From positions 310,001 through 374,000 of the forward strand of contig NZ_PDBX01000001.1 in NCBI RefSeq assembly GCF_002564105.1: DNA of 64,000 bases. The letters are read 5' to 3'. This stretch comes from Collimonas sp. PA-H2. Lineage in GTDB: Bacteria; Pseudomonadota; Gammaproteobacteria; Burkholderiales; Burkholderiaceae_D. Of the stretch, positions 29,798-36,380 are shown one piece after another. Under the pieces are notes generated by a model. That model searched no databases and was not told the DNA's origin. It saw only the letters and a list, made by a program, of their open reading frames with translations. Every line of letters begins with the position of its first letter. Positions within the stretch are counted from its first letter, which is position 1. The position numbers and the translations under genes are program-made.

Positions 29798-29864
29798 AAA
29801 AAAAAGCCCGCAGCGCTAAGGCTTGCGGGCTGAATCCAAACCTAGGAGGTGTTGGAGGAGACAG
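29798..29864 (-). ncRNA. anti-Shine-Dalgarno small RNA, copy A
   Basis: Read on the minus strand: a -10-like TATAGT (complement of 29870-29875), then about 67 nt beginning near 29864 with CACCTGTCTCCTCC and CACCTCCTA, the block GTTTGGATTCA, and a hairpin GCCCGCA...TGCGGGC followed by eight T. CTCCTCC and CCTCC are complementary to ribosome-binding sites. The T tract of its terminator is the target duplication of the adjacent ISL3 element, so the insertion left the terminator whole. The design resembles the betaproteobacterial toxic small RNA family; the assignment is by recall. Confidence 0.7.
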
Positions 29865-30069
29865 GTGTGACTATAGCAATACGACCCATGTTTGTATGCT
29901 TTATAGTTCACATACCTGATATTCGGGAAGTGCATAACAAAACTCAAAACCAGCGCTTGCATAGTCCTTGCCACCGGGACAGTTTGCGTACATCATTGAG
30001 AGGCAGCCAGATAGCCTGCCCTATCGATCCCGTCTGACTCTGCGCAACCGTATTATCGTGGAGAACATG

Positions 30070-30324
30070 ATGGACAACGTACTTGCTGCACCTCTTCTCA
30101 CTAAAGCCGGGATCCTGTTTTCGGTAACAGTCGAGTTCAAACAATATCAATGCCTGGTGCCGGCAACCACCCTTTCCGACCTGTCGCATTCGAAAGATCC
30201 CAAGCTCGACCTGCTCGATACCTATCGGGCTTTCCAGAGCAAGATCGAAGGCGTCGCCCGCCGCCTGATTAGCGCCGGCCTGGAAGGAAAACCGCTGGTG
30301 GTCAGCACCGGCTATTTTCAATAA
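30070..30324 (+). CDS. small DUF1488-like protein
   Basis: An 84-residue protein, MDNVLAAPLLTKAGILFSVTV then EFKQYQCLVPATTLSDL and YRAFQSKIEGVARRLISAG. The pattern of a short beta-rich start and a C-terminal helix IEGVARR resembles the small DUF1488 family, whose function is unknown; I am only moderately sure of the match. A GGAG site lies six bases before the ATG at 30070 (a preceding ATG at 30067 is too close to it). Confidence 0.6.
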   Translation: MDNVLAAPLLTKAGILFSVTVEFKQYQCLVPATTLSDLSHSKDPKLDLLDTYRAFQSKIEGVARRLISAGLEGKPLVVSTGYFQ

Positions 30325-30396
30325 TCCGGACGCTGCCCGGAATTCCTCAAGCCATCGCAGGCAATCACGGCCTGCAACGGCGGTTCACATTCCGCT

Positions 30397-30837
30397 TCAA
30401 TTGTTAAGCAGAGCGCGCCGCTTCAACAGCGCTTCGCGCAGCTTGTCGTAGCCCAGATTGAACAGGAAAGTATAGGGTAGGAAGAACATCAGTAAGCCGA
30501 TGTCGAGGATCAGTGCATCGAGCAAGCTCATGTCCAGCCACCACGCCACCAGCGGCACCACGATCGCCACCAGGCCCAGTTCGAACGTGACAGCATGCAC
30601 CGCCCGGACCGCCATGGTGCGGACTATGCGCCAATGCCGTTCGACGCGGTCGAACATGGCGTTGAAAATCATGTTCCAGCTCATCGCCACCAGCGAGATC
30701 ATCAGCGTCAGCGCGCCCGCGTGCGCCATCGGCATTTTCATTACCCACGACAAGACCGGCGCGGTCAGGCCGACTGCCAACGCTTCGAAAATCAGCGCGT
30801 GAGTGATGCGCTCACCCCAGGTTTTATTGGTATTCAT
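30397..30837 (-). CDS. PACE-family multidrug/biocide efflux protein
   Basis: A 146-residue inner-membrane protein made of two bacterial transmembrane pair domains, four helices in all. Family marks are WGERITHALIFEALAVG with the conserved glutamate (about residue 18), SWNMIFNAMFDRVERHW, RAVHAVTFELG and the C-terminal FNLGYDKLREALL. AceI of Acinetobacter, the founder, exports chlorhexidine and short diamines. GGAGG lies four bases before the ATG. A LysR regulator is divergently transcribed from a shared 109-base promoter, exactly as is usual for PACE genes. Confidence 0.9.
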   Translation of the reverse strand: MNTNKTWGERITHALIFEALAVGLTAPVLSWVMKMPMAHAGALTLMISLVAMSWNMIFNAMFDRVERHWRIVRTMAVRAVHAVTFELGLVAIVVPLVAWWLDMSLLDALILDIGLLMFFLPYTFLFNLGYDKLREALLKRRALLNN

Positions 30838-30912
30838 ATTGCCTCCGTTGCTTCAGAAATGTCTGATGCAAGGATTTTCTTCGATTAAGCTGATACTATA
30901 AAACTAGTTACC

Positions 30913-30927
30913 ATCGGTTAAACCGAT
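30913..30927. promoter_or_regulatory. LysR box, perfect palindrome between PACE and LysR genes
   Basis: ATCGGTTAAACCGAT is a perfect 7-1-7 palindrome with the T-N11-A form of LysR operators. It lies 20 bases before the LysR ATG and about 76 bases before the PACE ATG, with a TATAAA-like sequence (30895-30900) next to it. Probable autoregulation and inducer-dependent control of the efflux gene. Confidence 0.7.
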
Positions 30928-30946
30928 ACATTGGAGCCATTACGCC

Positions 30947-31816
30947 ATGCGCCATTCGCTGGAAACCCTGTTCATGTTTGTCGAAGCGGCGACGCTGGGC
31001 TCGTTTTCCGCGGCGGCGCGCAAATTGGGCAAGCAGCAATCTACCGTCAGCGAGGCCATCGCCAACCTGGAAATCGACCTCGGCCTGACCCTGTTCGACC
31101 GCGCCACCCGCCGTCCCAGCCTGACGCCCCAGGGCCAGGCGATGCTGGTGTACGCCCAGCAGGTGATCGAGGCCAGCGACCGCCTGGAACGCTCTGCCCA
31201 TCGGCTGGCCGACGGCCTCGAACCGCAGCTGACCCTGGTGCTGTCCGATACTTACCAGTCGGACCGCTTTGAAGAAATCCTCACCAGTTTTGAACAGCGC
31301 TATCCCGAACTGGAGCTGGAATGCCTGATTGCGGAGCGCAACGACGTGGTAGCGCTGGTGCAAGAAGGGCGCGCCCATCTCGGGCTGGTGGCGGCGCAGG
31401 CGGATTACCCGCCCGACATCGGCTTCGAATCGGTGCCCGACCGCTCGGCCATCGGCCTGTATGTCGGCAAGCAGCACCCACTCGCCAAGGCGCGCCACAT
31501 TACTACCGAAATGCTGCACAACGCGCGCGAGCTGCGTCTCAGCACCTATGGCGAAGACAGCGCCGACGCGGTGCAGCGCCGCCGAGGCCGCTCCTGGACT
31601 GCCTCCAGCTATCTGCTGCTGCTGGAAATGACAGAACTGGGCTTTGGCTGGGCCGAACTGCCGTACTGGCTGGCCAAGCGCTTTGCCGCCAACAGCCTGC
31701 TGGAACTGCAGGTGCGCGGCTGGCCGAAAAGCATACAGGTGGATGCAGTCTGGTCGCGCCGCCGCGGATTGGGGCCGGCCGGCAGCTGGCTGCTGGATAC
31801 GCTGATGGCGCGATGA
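30947..31816 (+). CDS. LysR-family regulator of the PACE efflux gene
   Basis: A 289-residue LysR protein. The N-terminal helix-turn-helix reads TLGSFSAAARKLGKQQSTVSEAIANLEIDLGLTLFDR (residues about 17-53), followed by the linker helix and a periplasmic-binding-like ligand domain. The second residue of recognition, QQSTVSEAI, is typical. Divergence from a PACE gene with a perfect T-N11-A site between them suggests it senses a PACE substrate such as a short-chain diamine. Confidence 0.88.
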   Translation: MRHSLETLFMFVEAATLGSFSAAARKLGKQQSTVSEAIANLEIDLGLTLFDRATRRPSLTPQGQAMLVYAQQVIEASDRLERSAHRLADGLEPQLTLVLSDTYQSDRFEEILTSFEQRYPELELECLIAERNDVVALVQEGRAHLGLVAAQADYPPDIGFESVPDRSAIGLYVGKQHPLAKARHITTEMLHNARELRLSTYGEDSADAVQRRRGRSWTASSYLLLLEMTELGFGWAELPYWLAKRFAANSLLELQVRGWPKSIQVDAVWSRRRGLGPAGSWLLDTLMAR

Positions 31817-31892
31817 ACGGCCGGGGTGAAGAATAAGCCTATCTGGCGCGAATTTTGCTCTGCTCCTGTATCACTCAGAAAGCCGACAAAAA

Positions 31893-32051
31893 ATGTTAAT
31901 CATCCTTGCCTCAGCCAGTTTCGCCGCCCTGCTCGCCGTTTTCCTGCTGCACAAAGAACTCAAGACGCGCGGCTTCCTCTCCAGCTATAACCGCAACGCC
32001 CGCTCCAATGCCCGCCTGCAGCGAAGCCGGACCGCCAAACCCCATCAGTAA
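31893..32051 (+). CDS. possible 52-residue membrane protein
   Basis: An ATG-TAA frame of 53 codons encodes a hydrophobic helix at residues 2-19 (LIILASASFAALLAVFLL) followed by a basic, polar tail rich in Arg, Asn and Ser. The codon third positions are mostly G or C, as in neighbouring genes. There is no clear ribosome-binding site. A single-pass small membrane protein is plausible but unproven; nothing around it suggests a role. Confidence 0.35.
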   Translation: MLIILASASFAALLAVFLLHKELKTRGFLSSYNRNARSNARLQRSRTAKPHQ

Positions 32052-32085
32052 GCAGCAACCACCACTCTCTCCTTTTGCAGCAGGC

Positions 32086-32151
32086 AAAAAAAAGCCCGCT
32101 GTACCTTGCGGCGCGGGCTGAATCCAATCCATAGGGGAGTTGGAGGAGACG
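32086..32151 (-). ncRNA. anti-Shine-Dalgarno small RNA, copy B
   Basis: Minus strand: -10-like TATAGT (complement of 32157-32162), then GTTTCGTCTCCTCCAACTCC, CCTATGGA, TTGGATTCA and the hairpin GCCCGCGCCGCAAGG...GCGGGC followed by eight T. It keeps the CTCCTCC anti-Shine-Dalgarno block and adds CTCCCC. The terminator loop CCGCAAGGT is shared with copies C and D. Confidence 0.7.
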
Positions 32152-32211
32152 AAACAACTATAAGGTGAAATATTGCGCACTGCAATATAGTAAAAATACG
32201 GTATCAGACGT

Positions 32212-32248
32212 AAAAAAAACCTGCGGCCACAAGGCAAGCAGGTTTTTT
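32212..32248. terminator. bidirectional terminator between sRNA copies B and C
   Basis: AACCTGC (32218-32224) and GCAGGTT (32237-32243) form a stem with an eight-A run on one side and a six-T run on the other, so it can work for either strand. On the minus strand it would stop read-through before the copy B promoter. A TCTTCTCCTG stretch lies just upstream on that strand (complement of 32262-32271), so a diverged relative of the small RNAs is possible. The surrounding 32249-32463 shows no gene. Confidence 0.6.
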
Positions 32249-32463
32249 GCATTCATCAATACAGGAGAAGATTCCCGAAACCCAGACCTATCTGGAAAGT
32301 GGTTCCGACGTGTAACGAATCTACTCTTGTATTGGCCCGTATCGTATTTATCTGTATTTTTACAGCTAAATGCGACAGGCGATTTCTGGATGCTACACAG
32401 CTTTTGCCAAGAAAGCAAGGTACATTCGCCGAATACTGCGAACTTGCCACAAACTCCCCAGAC

Positions 32464-32531
32464 AAAAAAAAGCCCGCGGACCTTGCGGTGCGGGCTTGAA
32501 TCCAAACCTTAGGAGGTGTTGGAGGAGACAG
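32464..32531 (-). ncRNA. anti-Shine-Dalgarno small RNA, copy C
   Basis: Minus strand: TATAGT (complement of 32537-32542), with TTGGCG 18 bases upstream as a possible -35; transcript start near 32531. The body CACCTGTCTCCTCCAACACC, TCCTAAGG, TTTGGATTCA is nearly identical to copy A, and the hairpin GCCCGCACCGCAAGG...GCGGGC is followed by eight T. Copies A and C share the first 25 bases without change, which marks that block as the functional core. Confidence 0.72.
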
Positions 32532-32606
32532 GTGCAACTATATAGAGCCGACCTGCAAGCCGCCAATTTATTTAACGCATAACAGTTATTCACATAAATG
32601 ATAGCG

Positions 32607-33662
32607 TTACCATTGCTCTGCAGCATAAGGCAGCCGGCGCCCTTCTTCAGCACTCTGGCGCGCCAGTTCAAGGATTTCGGCGACGCTGACGGCAGCGTCC
32701 GGCGCCACTGGAAACGGTGCGCCATCCTGTATCGATGCCGCCACTGCGCGATAAAACTCGACATACGCGCCATCCAGGGTGGCCAGTTCGCCGCGTACGT
32801 CGAGCACGCCGTCCACTTCCCGGATCAGGCCGGGCGGATTGCTGGCCCAGCCCGGCTGGCCCGGCCTCAGGCCAGCCTTGAGCTGGTCTTCCTGGCTGTC
32901 CAGGCCGGTTTTCAGGTAGCTGCCGCGGCGGCCATGCAGCACGAAGCGCGGCGCTTCCAGCGCGCTCAAGGCGCTGGCATGCAACACTACCTGCTTGTCG
33001 GGATAGCCCAGCTGCAGGTGCACATAATCGTCCGCCTCGGCATGTTCGCGATAGGCCGCCACGGTGGCGTTCACGCTGTGCGGCGCACCGAACAGCAGCA
33101 GCGCCTGGTCGACCAGATGCGGGCCGAGGTCGTACAGCAAGCCGCCGCCGCTGAGCGCATTTTCGCGCCAGCGCTGCCGCACGGCGGGCCGGAAGCGGTC
33201 GAAATGCGATTCAAAATGAGTGATGTGGCCAAGCCGGCCGCTGGCCAACAGCGCCTGCACCGTGCGGAAATCGCCGTCCCAGCGCCGGTTGTGGAACGGC
33301 GCCAGCAGCAGTTTGCTGTCGCGCGCGGCGCGCGCCAGGATGCGCGCCTGTTCTGCCGTCAGCGTGACCGGCTTGTCGACCACCACGTGCTTGCCGGCAG
33401 CCAGCGTGCGACGGGCGAAATCGAAATGGGTGTCGTTCGGCGTCGCAATGGCGATACAGTCGATGGCCGGATCCGCCAGCAAGGCATCCAGATCGGCGAC
33501 GATACGCGCCTGCGGCCAAGCTTGCCGGGCAATGTCCGGCTGGCTGCTGGCAATGGCGCTAACTTCGGTGCGGCCGGAGTGGCCGATCAGCGGTGCATGG
33601 AAGGTGGCGCCGGCAAAGCCGTAGCCTAGCAGGCCGATTTTCAACAGGGGCTTGGTATGCAA
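32607..33662 (-). CDS. Gfo/Idh/MocA-family oxidoreductase
   Basis: A 351-residue NAD(P)-dependent oxidoreductase. The Rossmann start is KIGLLGYGFAGATFHAP, the cofactor/active-site motif is VVVDKPVT (the family usually has EKP) and GGGLLYDLGPHLVDQALLLFG carries the catalytic histidine. It is closest to the YdgJ/scyllo-inositol dehydrogenase-like branch by memory; the substrate, likely a sugar or polyol, is not known. No ATG exists at the 5' end. TTG at 33662 has AGGAG seven bases before it and is preferred over the TTG at 33689. DnaA boxes lie 31-81 bases upstream. Confidence 0.82.
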   Translation of the reverse strand: MHTKPLLKIGLLGYGFAGATFHAPLIGHSGRTEVSAIASSQPDIARQAWPQARIVADLDALLADPAIDCIAIATPNDTHFDFARRTLAAGKHVVVDKPVTLTAEQARILARAARDSKLLLAPFHNRRWDGDFRTVQALLASGRLGHITHFESHFDRFRPAVRQRWRENALSGGGLLYDLGPHLVDQALLLFGAPHSVNATVAAYREHAEADDYVHLQLGYPDKQVVLHASALSALEAPRFVLHGRRGSYLKTGLDSQEDQLKAGLRPGQPGWASNPPGLIREVDGVLDVRGELATLDGAYVEFYRAVAASIQDGAPFPVAPDAAVSVAEILELARQSAEEGRRLPYAAEQW

Positions 33663-33692
33663 AGTCAGACTCCTAGCAAGATCAGACAAAGA

Positions 33693-33743
33693 TTATCCAC
33701 AGCAAAAGTTACCCACAGAAATTGTGGATAGTCCTGTGGATAA
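33693..33743. promoter_or_regulatory. cluster of four DnaA boxes
   Basis: Within 51 bases: TTATCCACA (33693-33701) and TTACCCACA (33709-33717) on the plus strand, then TGTGGATAG (33723-33731) and TGTGGATAA (33735-33743), which are DnaA boxes on the minus strand. Two match the strong consensus TTATCCACA exactly. The arrangement is two boxes facing two, forming a quasi-palindrome. It lies just upstream of the oxidoreductase start. No dnaA, dnaN or other origin genes are near, so a titration or transcription-control site is likelier than oriC. Confidence 0.6.
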
Positions 33744-33823
33744 CCATCAATGATTTCAATCAAGTCTTTGATTCATATAGATTTTTACCGAACGCACAAG
33801 CTTGATACTCCTGGCATAACTTG

Positions 33824-33854
33824 CCGGGCTTGTTTTTTACGGAAAACAAGCCGG
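33824..33854. repeat. inverted repeat CCGGGCTTGTTTT / AAAACAAGCCGG
   Basis: A stem-loop with one bulged base, located just after the stop of the minus-strand unknown gene that ends at 33877. It could act as that gene's terminator, although no T run follows the stem on the minus strand. Confidence 0.35.
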
Positions 33855-33876
33855 CCTTGCGCCTCGCGAACGGCGC

Positions 33877-34239
33877 CTAGCTGGCCGCAGAGTCAATATC
33901 CGCCAGCGATTCGCGCCCTTTATCGGTGATGTCGAAACCGTCGCCAGCCGGCCTGGCGCTGATGTGGCCCTTTTTGCCGAGGAACATGGCGACGTCGGCC
34001 GCCAGCTTGGCGCCGGGATCGTTCGCTACGGCGCGCAGGCCGTCTATGCAATTCCTGATGAACAGGGTCTGCTGCCCTTTCTCGGTCAATGACAGGCCGC
34101 CGTTTTTTTCATACGCGATGTATTTCAGTCCAGCCAGGCGCTTGGTATTCCTTGCCACGCAAGCGCTCACCCTGCCGTGCGCCCCCTTGCCTATCTGTCC
34201 CAGGGCGTCGTATTCATCTCTTGTCAAACCGTCGTTCAT
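33877..34239 (-). CDS. unknown 120-residue protein with winged-helix-like repeats
   Basis: The protein reads MNDGLTRDEYDALGQIGKGAH at the start, then KRLAGLKYIAYEKNGGLSLTEKGQQTLFI and later ISARPAGDGFDITDKGRESLADI. The two segments ending LTEKGQQTL and ITDKGRESL look like the wing and last helix of small winged-helix domains, so a DNA-binding role is possible, but I do not recognise the family. The frame is open to 34425; the ATG at 34239 is chosen for its AGAGGAAG site. It is divergent from the gene at 34428. Confidence 0.6.
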   Translation of the reverse strand: MNDGLTRDEYDALGQIGKGAHGRVSACVARNTKRLAGLKYIAYEKNGGLSLTEKGQQTLFIRNCIDGLRAVANDPGAKLAADVAMFLGKKGHISARPAGDGFDITDKGRESLADIDSAAS

Positions 34240-34427
34240 TACTGCTTCCTCTGTAGAATTTGCCATGCTGCGACCCTCATGGTACGCGCCGCAACGACCA
34301 GCGGCAATGGATAGCAGCAAAGCGGGGGAGGCGCGACGCAGGATGAATGCATTGATTACTACAACCGTGAAATAAAATCTGGTATCGTTACCGCAGGTAT
34401 TCCAACCTCGCGCACAAGGAGACATTT

Positions 34428-34649
34428 ATGGATTTAACAGAAAAATTCGACGCCAAAGGCAAAGAAACAGGGAACGCCTATCATGTCGAGTGCTATAAAG
34501 ACTCGATTGAAAGAGCGACTGCAAACGGCACCGTCGCCTCCCTGCCGGGACGTGAAATCTACAAGCTGGCTGACGGACGGGCGCTGACTCCGTATGCGGA
34601 AGGAAAATTTGTGATTGATCAGACCGGTGAAAAAATTGTACGGGTCTAG
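34428..34649 (+). CDS. unknown 73-residue protein
   Basis: A short soluble protein (MDLTEKFDAKGKETGNAYHV, later GREIYKLADGRALTPYAEGKFVIDQTGEKIVRV) with no recognised family. It has a good AAGGAG ribosome-binding site seven bases before its ATG and is followed by a clear terminator, so it is very likely expressed as a single gene. It is the divergent partner of the unknown gene at 33877-34239. Confidence 0.65.
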   Translation: MDLTEKFDAKGKETGNAYHVECYKDSIERATANGTVASLPGREIYKLADGRALTPYAEGKFVIDQTGEKIVRV

Positions 34650-34699
34650 GCGCCCCCCCGTCTAAGCAGCTTTAGACACCCGCTTTGGCCGACATCATG

Positions 34700-34733
34700 A
34701 AAGCCTGCGAACCGTGAGGACGCAGGCTTTTTC
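34700..34733 (+). terminator. intrinsic terminator after the 73-residue gene
   Basis: AAAGCCTGCG (34700-34709) pairs perfectly with CGCAGGCTTT (34721-34730), followed by further T residues. Confidence 0.88.
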
Positions 34734-34764
34734 ATTGGACCAGCAAGACTGGATTGGAACCGCT

Positions 34765-35013
34765 CTACGCTCGTCCACCCTCGCGCAGGGTCCGGATCAA
34801 CAGATCCGCCATGACATTGCCGTCAAACTCGCGGAATCCCCGCTGGTAGACCAGCGCGCCAACCGCTATCAGCCGGTACAGCTCTTCCTCTGTCAGCTTA
34901 TAGGACAATTTGGCGATTTCATTGGCGAACATCTGTACGATGTCGTCGTCGCTGGTCAGCGGCACCTGGCAACTCGCCCTACCCCACATTTCGATGATCT
35001 TGGCTGCCTTCAT
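34765..35013 (-). CDS. unknown 82-residue protein
   Basis: A small acidic, helical protein (MKAAKIIEMWGRASCQVPLT ... FANEIAKLSYKLTEEELYRLIAVGALVYQRG). No family recognised. The ATG at 35013 has GGAGG five bases before it, so I chose it over the frame start at 35055. It lies 75 bases after the phosphopantetheinyl transferase gene on the same strand. Confidence 0.6.
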   Translation of the reverse strand: MKAAKIIEMWGRASCQVPLTSDDDIVQMFANEIAKLSYKLTEEELYRLIAVGALVYQRGFREFDGNVMADLLIRTLREGGRA

Positions 35014-35088
35014 AAAAACCTCCAGAAGATTTCCAGTATAGATGCCGCACCGCAAATATCCAGTCGCTCGCAGCTATCGATCAGGCTG

Positions 35089-35844
35089 TCAGAATAGGCA
35101 AAGGGTGGCGATGTTATTGCTTGAATAACGGTAGCGGATACAATACTGGCTGCCTTTGACGCACTGCGGCGACAAGCTGCTCAGCAGTCTCAGCATGAGG
35201 CTGCCATGCGCCTCATCCAGCTCACACACCTCGACGTCGAGGAAGTCGAAGTAACGACCGACAAACGGATACAGTGCCTTGAACAGGCTTTCCTTTGCCG
35301 AGAACACCAGGCTCAGCCAGCGCTCCAGCGCCAAGCCGGCGGCGCTGCCGATGGCCAGTTCGGCTGCTGTCATCAAGTGCTCGACCAGCGGTTGCGCCGC
35401 CTCGCGGCTGAGCATGGTTTCGATATCGATGCCCAGGGCGTGCCATTCCTCGCTCGCGGCCGCCACTGCCACGGCCAGGCCGTCGCCATGGCTGACCGAA
35501 CCGATATAGCCCTGCGGCCAAAGCGGCGCCCGATGCTCGCCGATTGCCAGCGTCTCGGCTCCGGTATAACCTTGTTTTTGCAAGGCCCGCAGCGCACACA
35601 AGCGGCCGGCGGCAAACTCGACCTGGCGCTTCAGCACGGCGTTGGCCAGCGAAGCCGGCAGCACGATGCCGGCGGCTTTCAGGCCGGCCAGCTGGCCGCC
35701 ATCGACGGCATAGCGCAGCCCGGCCTGACTGACTGAGTCGGGCAGTAGCGGTAAACCGGCATCGGTCACAAGGTCTGCGGGAAATGGCATGGTTTTTCGA
35801 TCAAGGTCTGGGGTTGCGCCGCCGTCGCGCGGATGGTCAGACAT
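35089..35844 (-). CDS. 4'-phosphopantetheinyl transferase, EntD type
   Basis: A protein of about 251 residues that moves phosphopantetheine from coenzyme A to carrier proteins of siderophore, polyketide or non-ribosomal peptide synthesis. Family motifs are GEHRAPLWPQGYIGSVSHGDG, the metal-binding GIDIE and the C-terminal FSAKESLFKALYP. The frame is open to 35904. ATG 35844 (MSDHPRDGG) overlaps a TATAAT hexamer, so if that is the promoter the true start is 35790 (MPFPADLVTDAG). No synthase or siderophore gene is in the window. Confidence 0.85.
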   Translation of the reverse strand: MSDHPRDGGATPDLDRKTMPFPADLVTDAGLPLLPDSVSQAGLRYAVDGGQLAGLKAAGIVLPASLANAVLKRQVEFAAGRLCALRALQKQGYTGAETLAIGEHRAPLWPQGYIGSVSHGDGLAVAVAAASEEWHALGIDIETMLSREAAQPLVEHLMTAAELAIGSAAGLALERWLSLVFSAKESLFKALYPFVGRYFDFLDVEVCELDEAHGSLMLRLLSSLSPQCVKGSQYCIRYRYSSNNIATLCLF

Positions 35845-35890
35845 TATAGCGCCCGGGTGAATTCGCCCCCGGACACAGCCGCGATAACGC

Positions 35891-35920
35891 AAAAACCCGC
35901 ACACCTTGCGGCAGCGGGTT
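35891..35920 (-). terminator. terminator with the same CCGCAAGGT loop as the small RNAs
   Basis: On the minus strand AACCCGC...TGCCGCAAGGTGTGCGGGTTTTT forms a hairpin plus T run. The loop CCGCAAGGT is the one in small-RNA copies B, C and D, but the sequence upstream lacks the UUUGGAUUC block and any CCUCC. It may be a remnant of a fifth copy, or just a terminator upstream of the phosphopantetheinyl transferase gene. Confidence 0.6.
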
Positions 35921-36135
35921 CATTAGGCAACGGAATATCTGGTGCCGGTGATCGAGGCTACCGGCTAACCTGCTGATGGCAAGACACCCTTCGAAAAACA
36001 CGCATCCGGCTGGGTTCAGCTAAATTCGGCTTTATGAGTGAGCACTAAGTCAACACCTCGCATTTTACGCAGCCAAGATGACAGCGGCATGACGGCGGCA
36101 TGATCACTATCGCTCCCGGCCCCTGAAGCAGAGAC

Positions 36136-36201
36136 AAAAAAAGGCCCGCGATACCTTGCGGTCACGGGCCGAATCCAAACTCGGGGAGAGTGTAGAAGAC
36201 G
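36136..36201 (-). ncRNA. diverged small RNA, copy D, anti-Shine-Dalgarno block decayed
   Basis: Minus strand: -10-like TACAAT (complement of 36207-36212), then CTCCGTCTTCTACACTCTCC, CCGAG, TTTGGATTC and hairpin GGCCCGTGACCGCAAGG...CGCGGGCC followed by seven T. The 3' half matches copies A-C. The 5' half has GTCTTCTACAC in place of GTCTCCTCCAAC, so the strongest anti-Shine-Dalgarno segment is gone, although CTCCCC remains. Confidence 0.6.
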
Positions 36202-36235
36202 GAGTTATTGTAACTTCGCCGGAAAATCGGCACAG

Positions 36236-36251
36236 CTGTCAAAGTTGACAG
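36236..36251. promoter_or_regulatory. palindrome CTGTCAA-AG-TTGACAG
   Basis: A 7-2-7 perfect inverted repeat between the promoter of small-RNA copy D and the MHS transporter gene. It could be an operator for either. A tandem repeat of TGTAAGTTTC (36285-36304) lies between it and the transporter start. The 35921-36135 stretch has no gene I can support. Confidence 0.4.
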
Positions 36252-36380
36252 GAGGCAACTAATAATAGTTAGACATTTCTTCCGTGTAAGTTTCTGTAAG
36301 TTTCAAGCAAGTCCCGCGTAAGGTTCGGGCCGCACACTCCGGATTAGCTGTACCAAATATAAATATCCTAGGAGACCAGC

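Noticed and set aside
29798..32531. Riboswitch or attenuator leaders in place of free small RNAs
   Set aside because: No coding gene starts shortly downstream of the elements on the minus strand; each carries its own -10-like box and ends in a terminator.
33693..33743. Chromosomal origin of replication
   Set aside because: DnaA boxes are present but there is no dnaA, dnaN, gyrB, parAB or AT-rich unwinding element nearby, so oriC is not supported.
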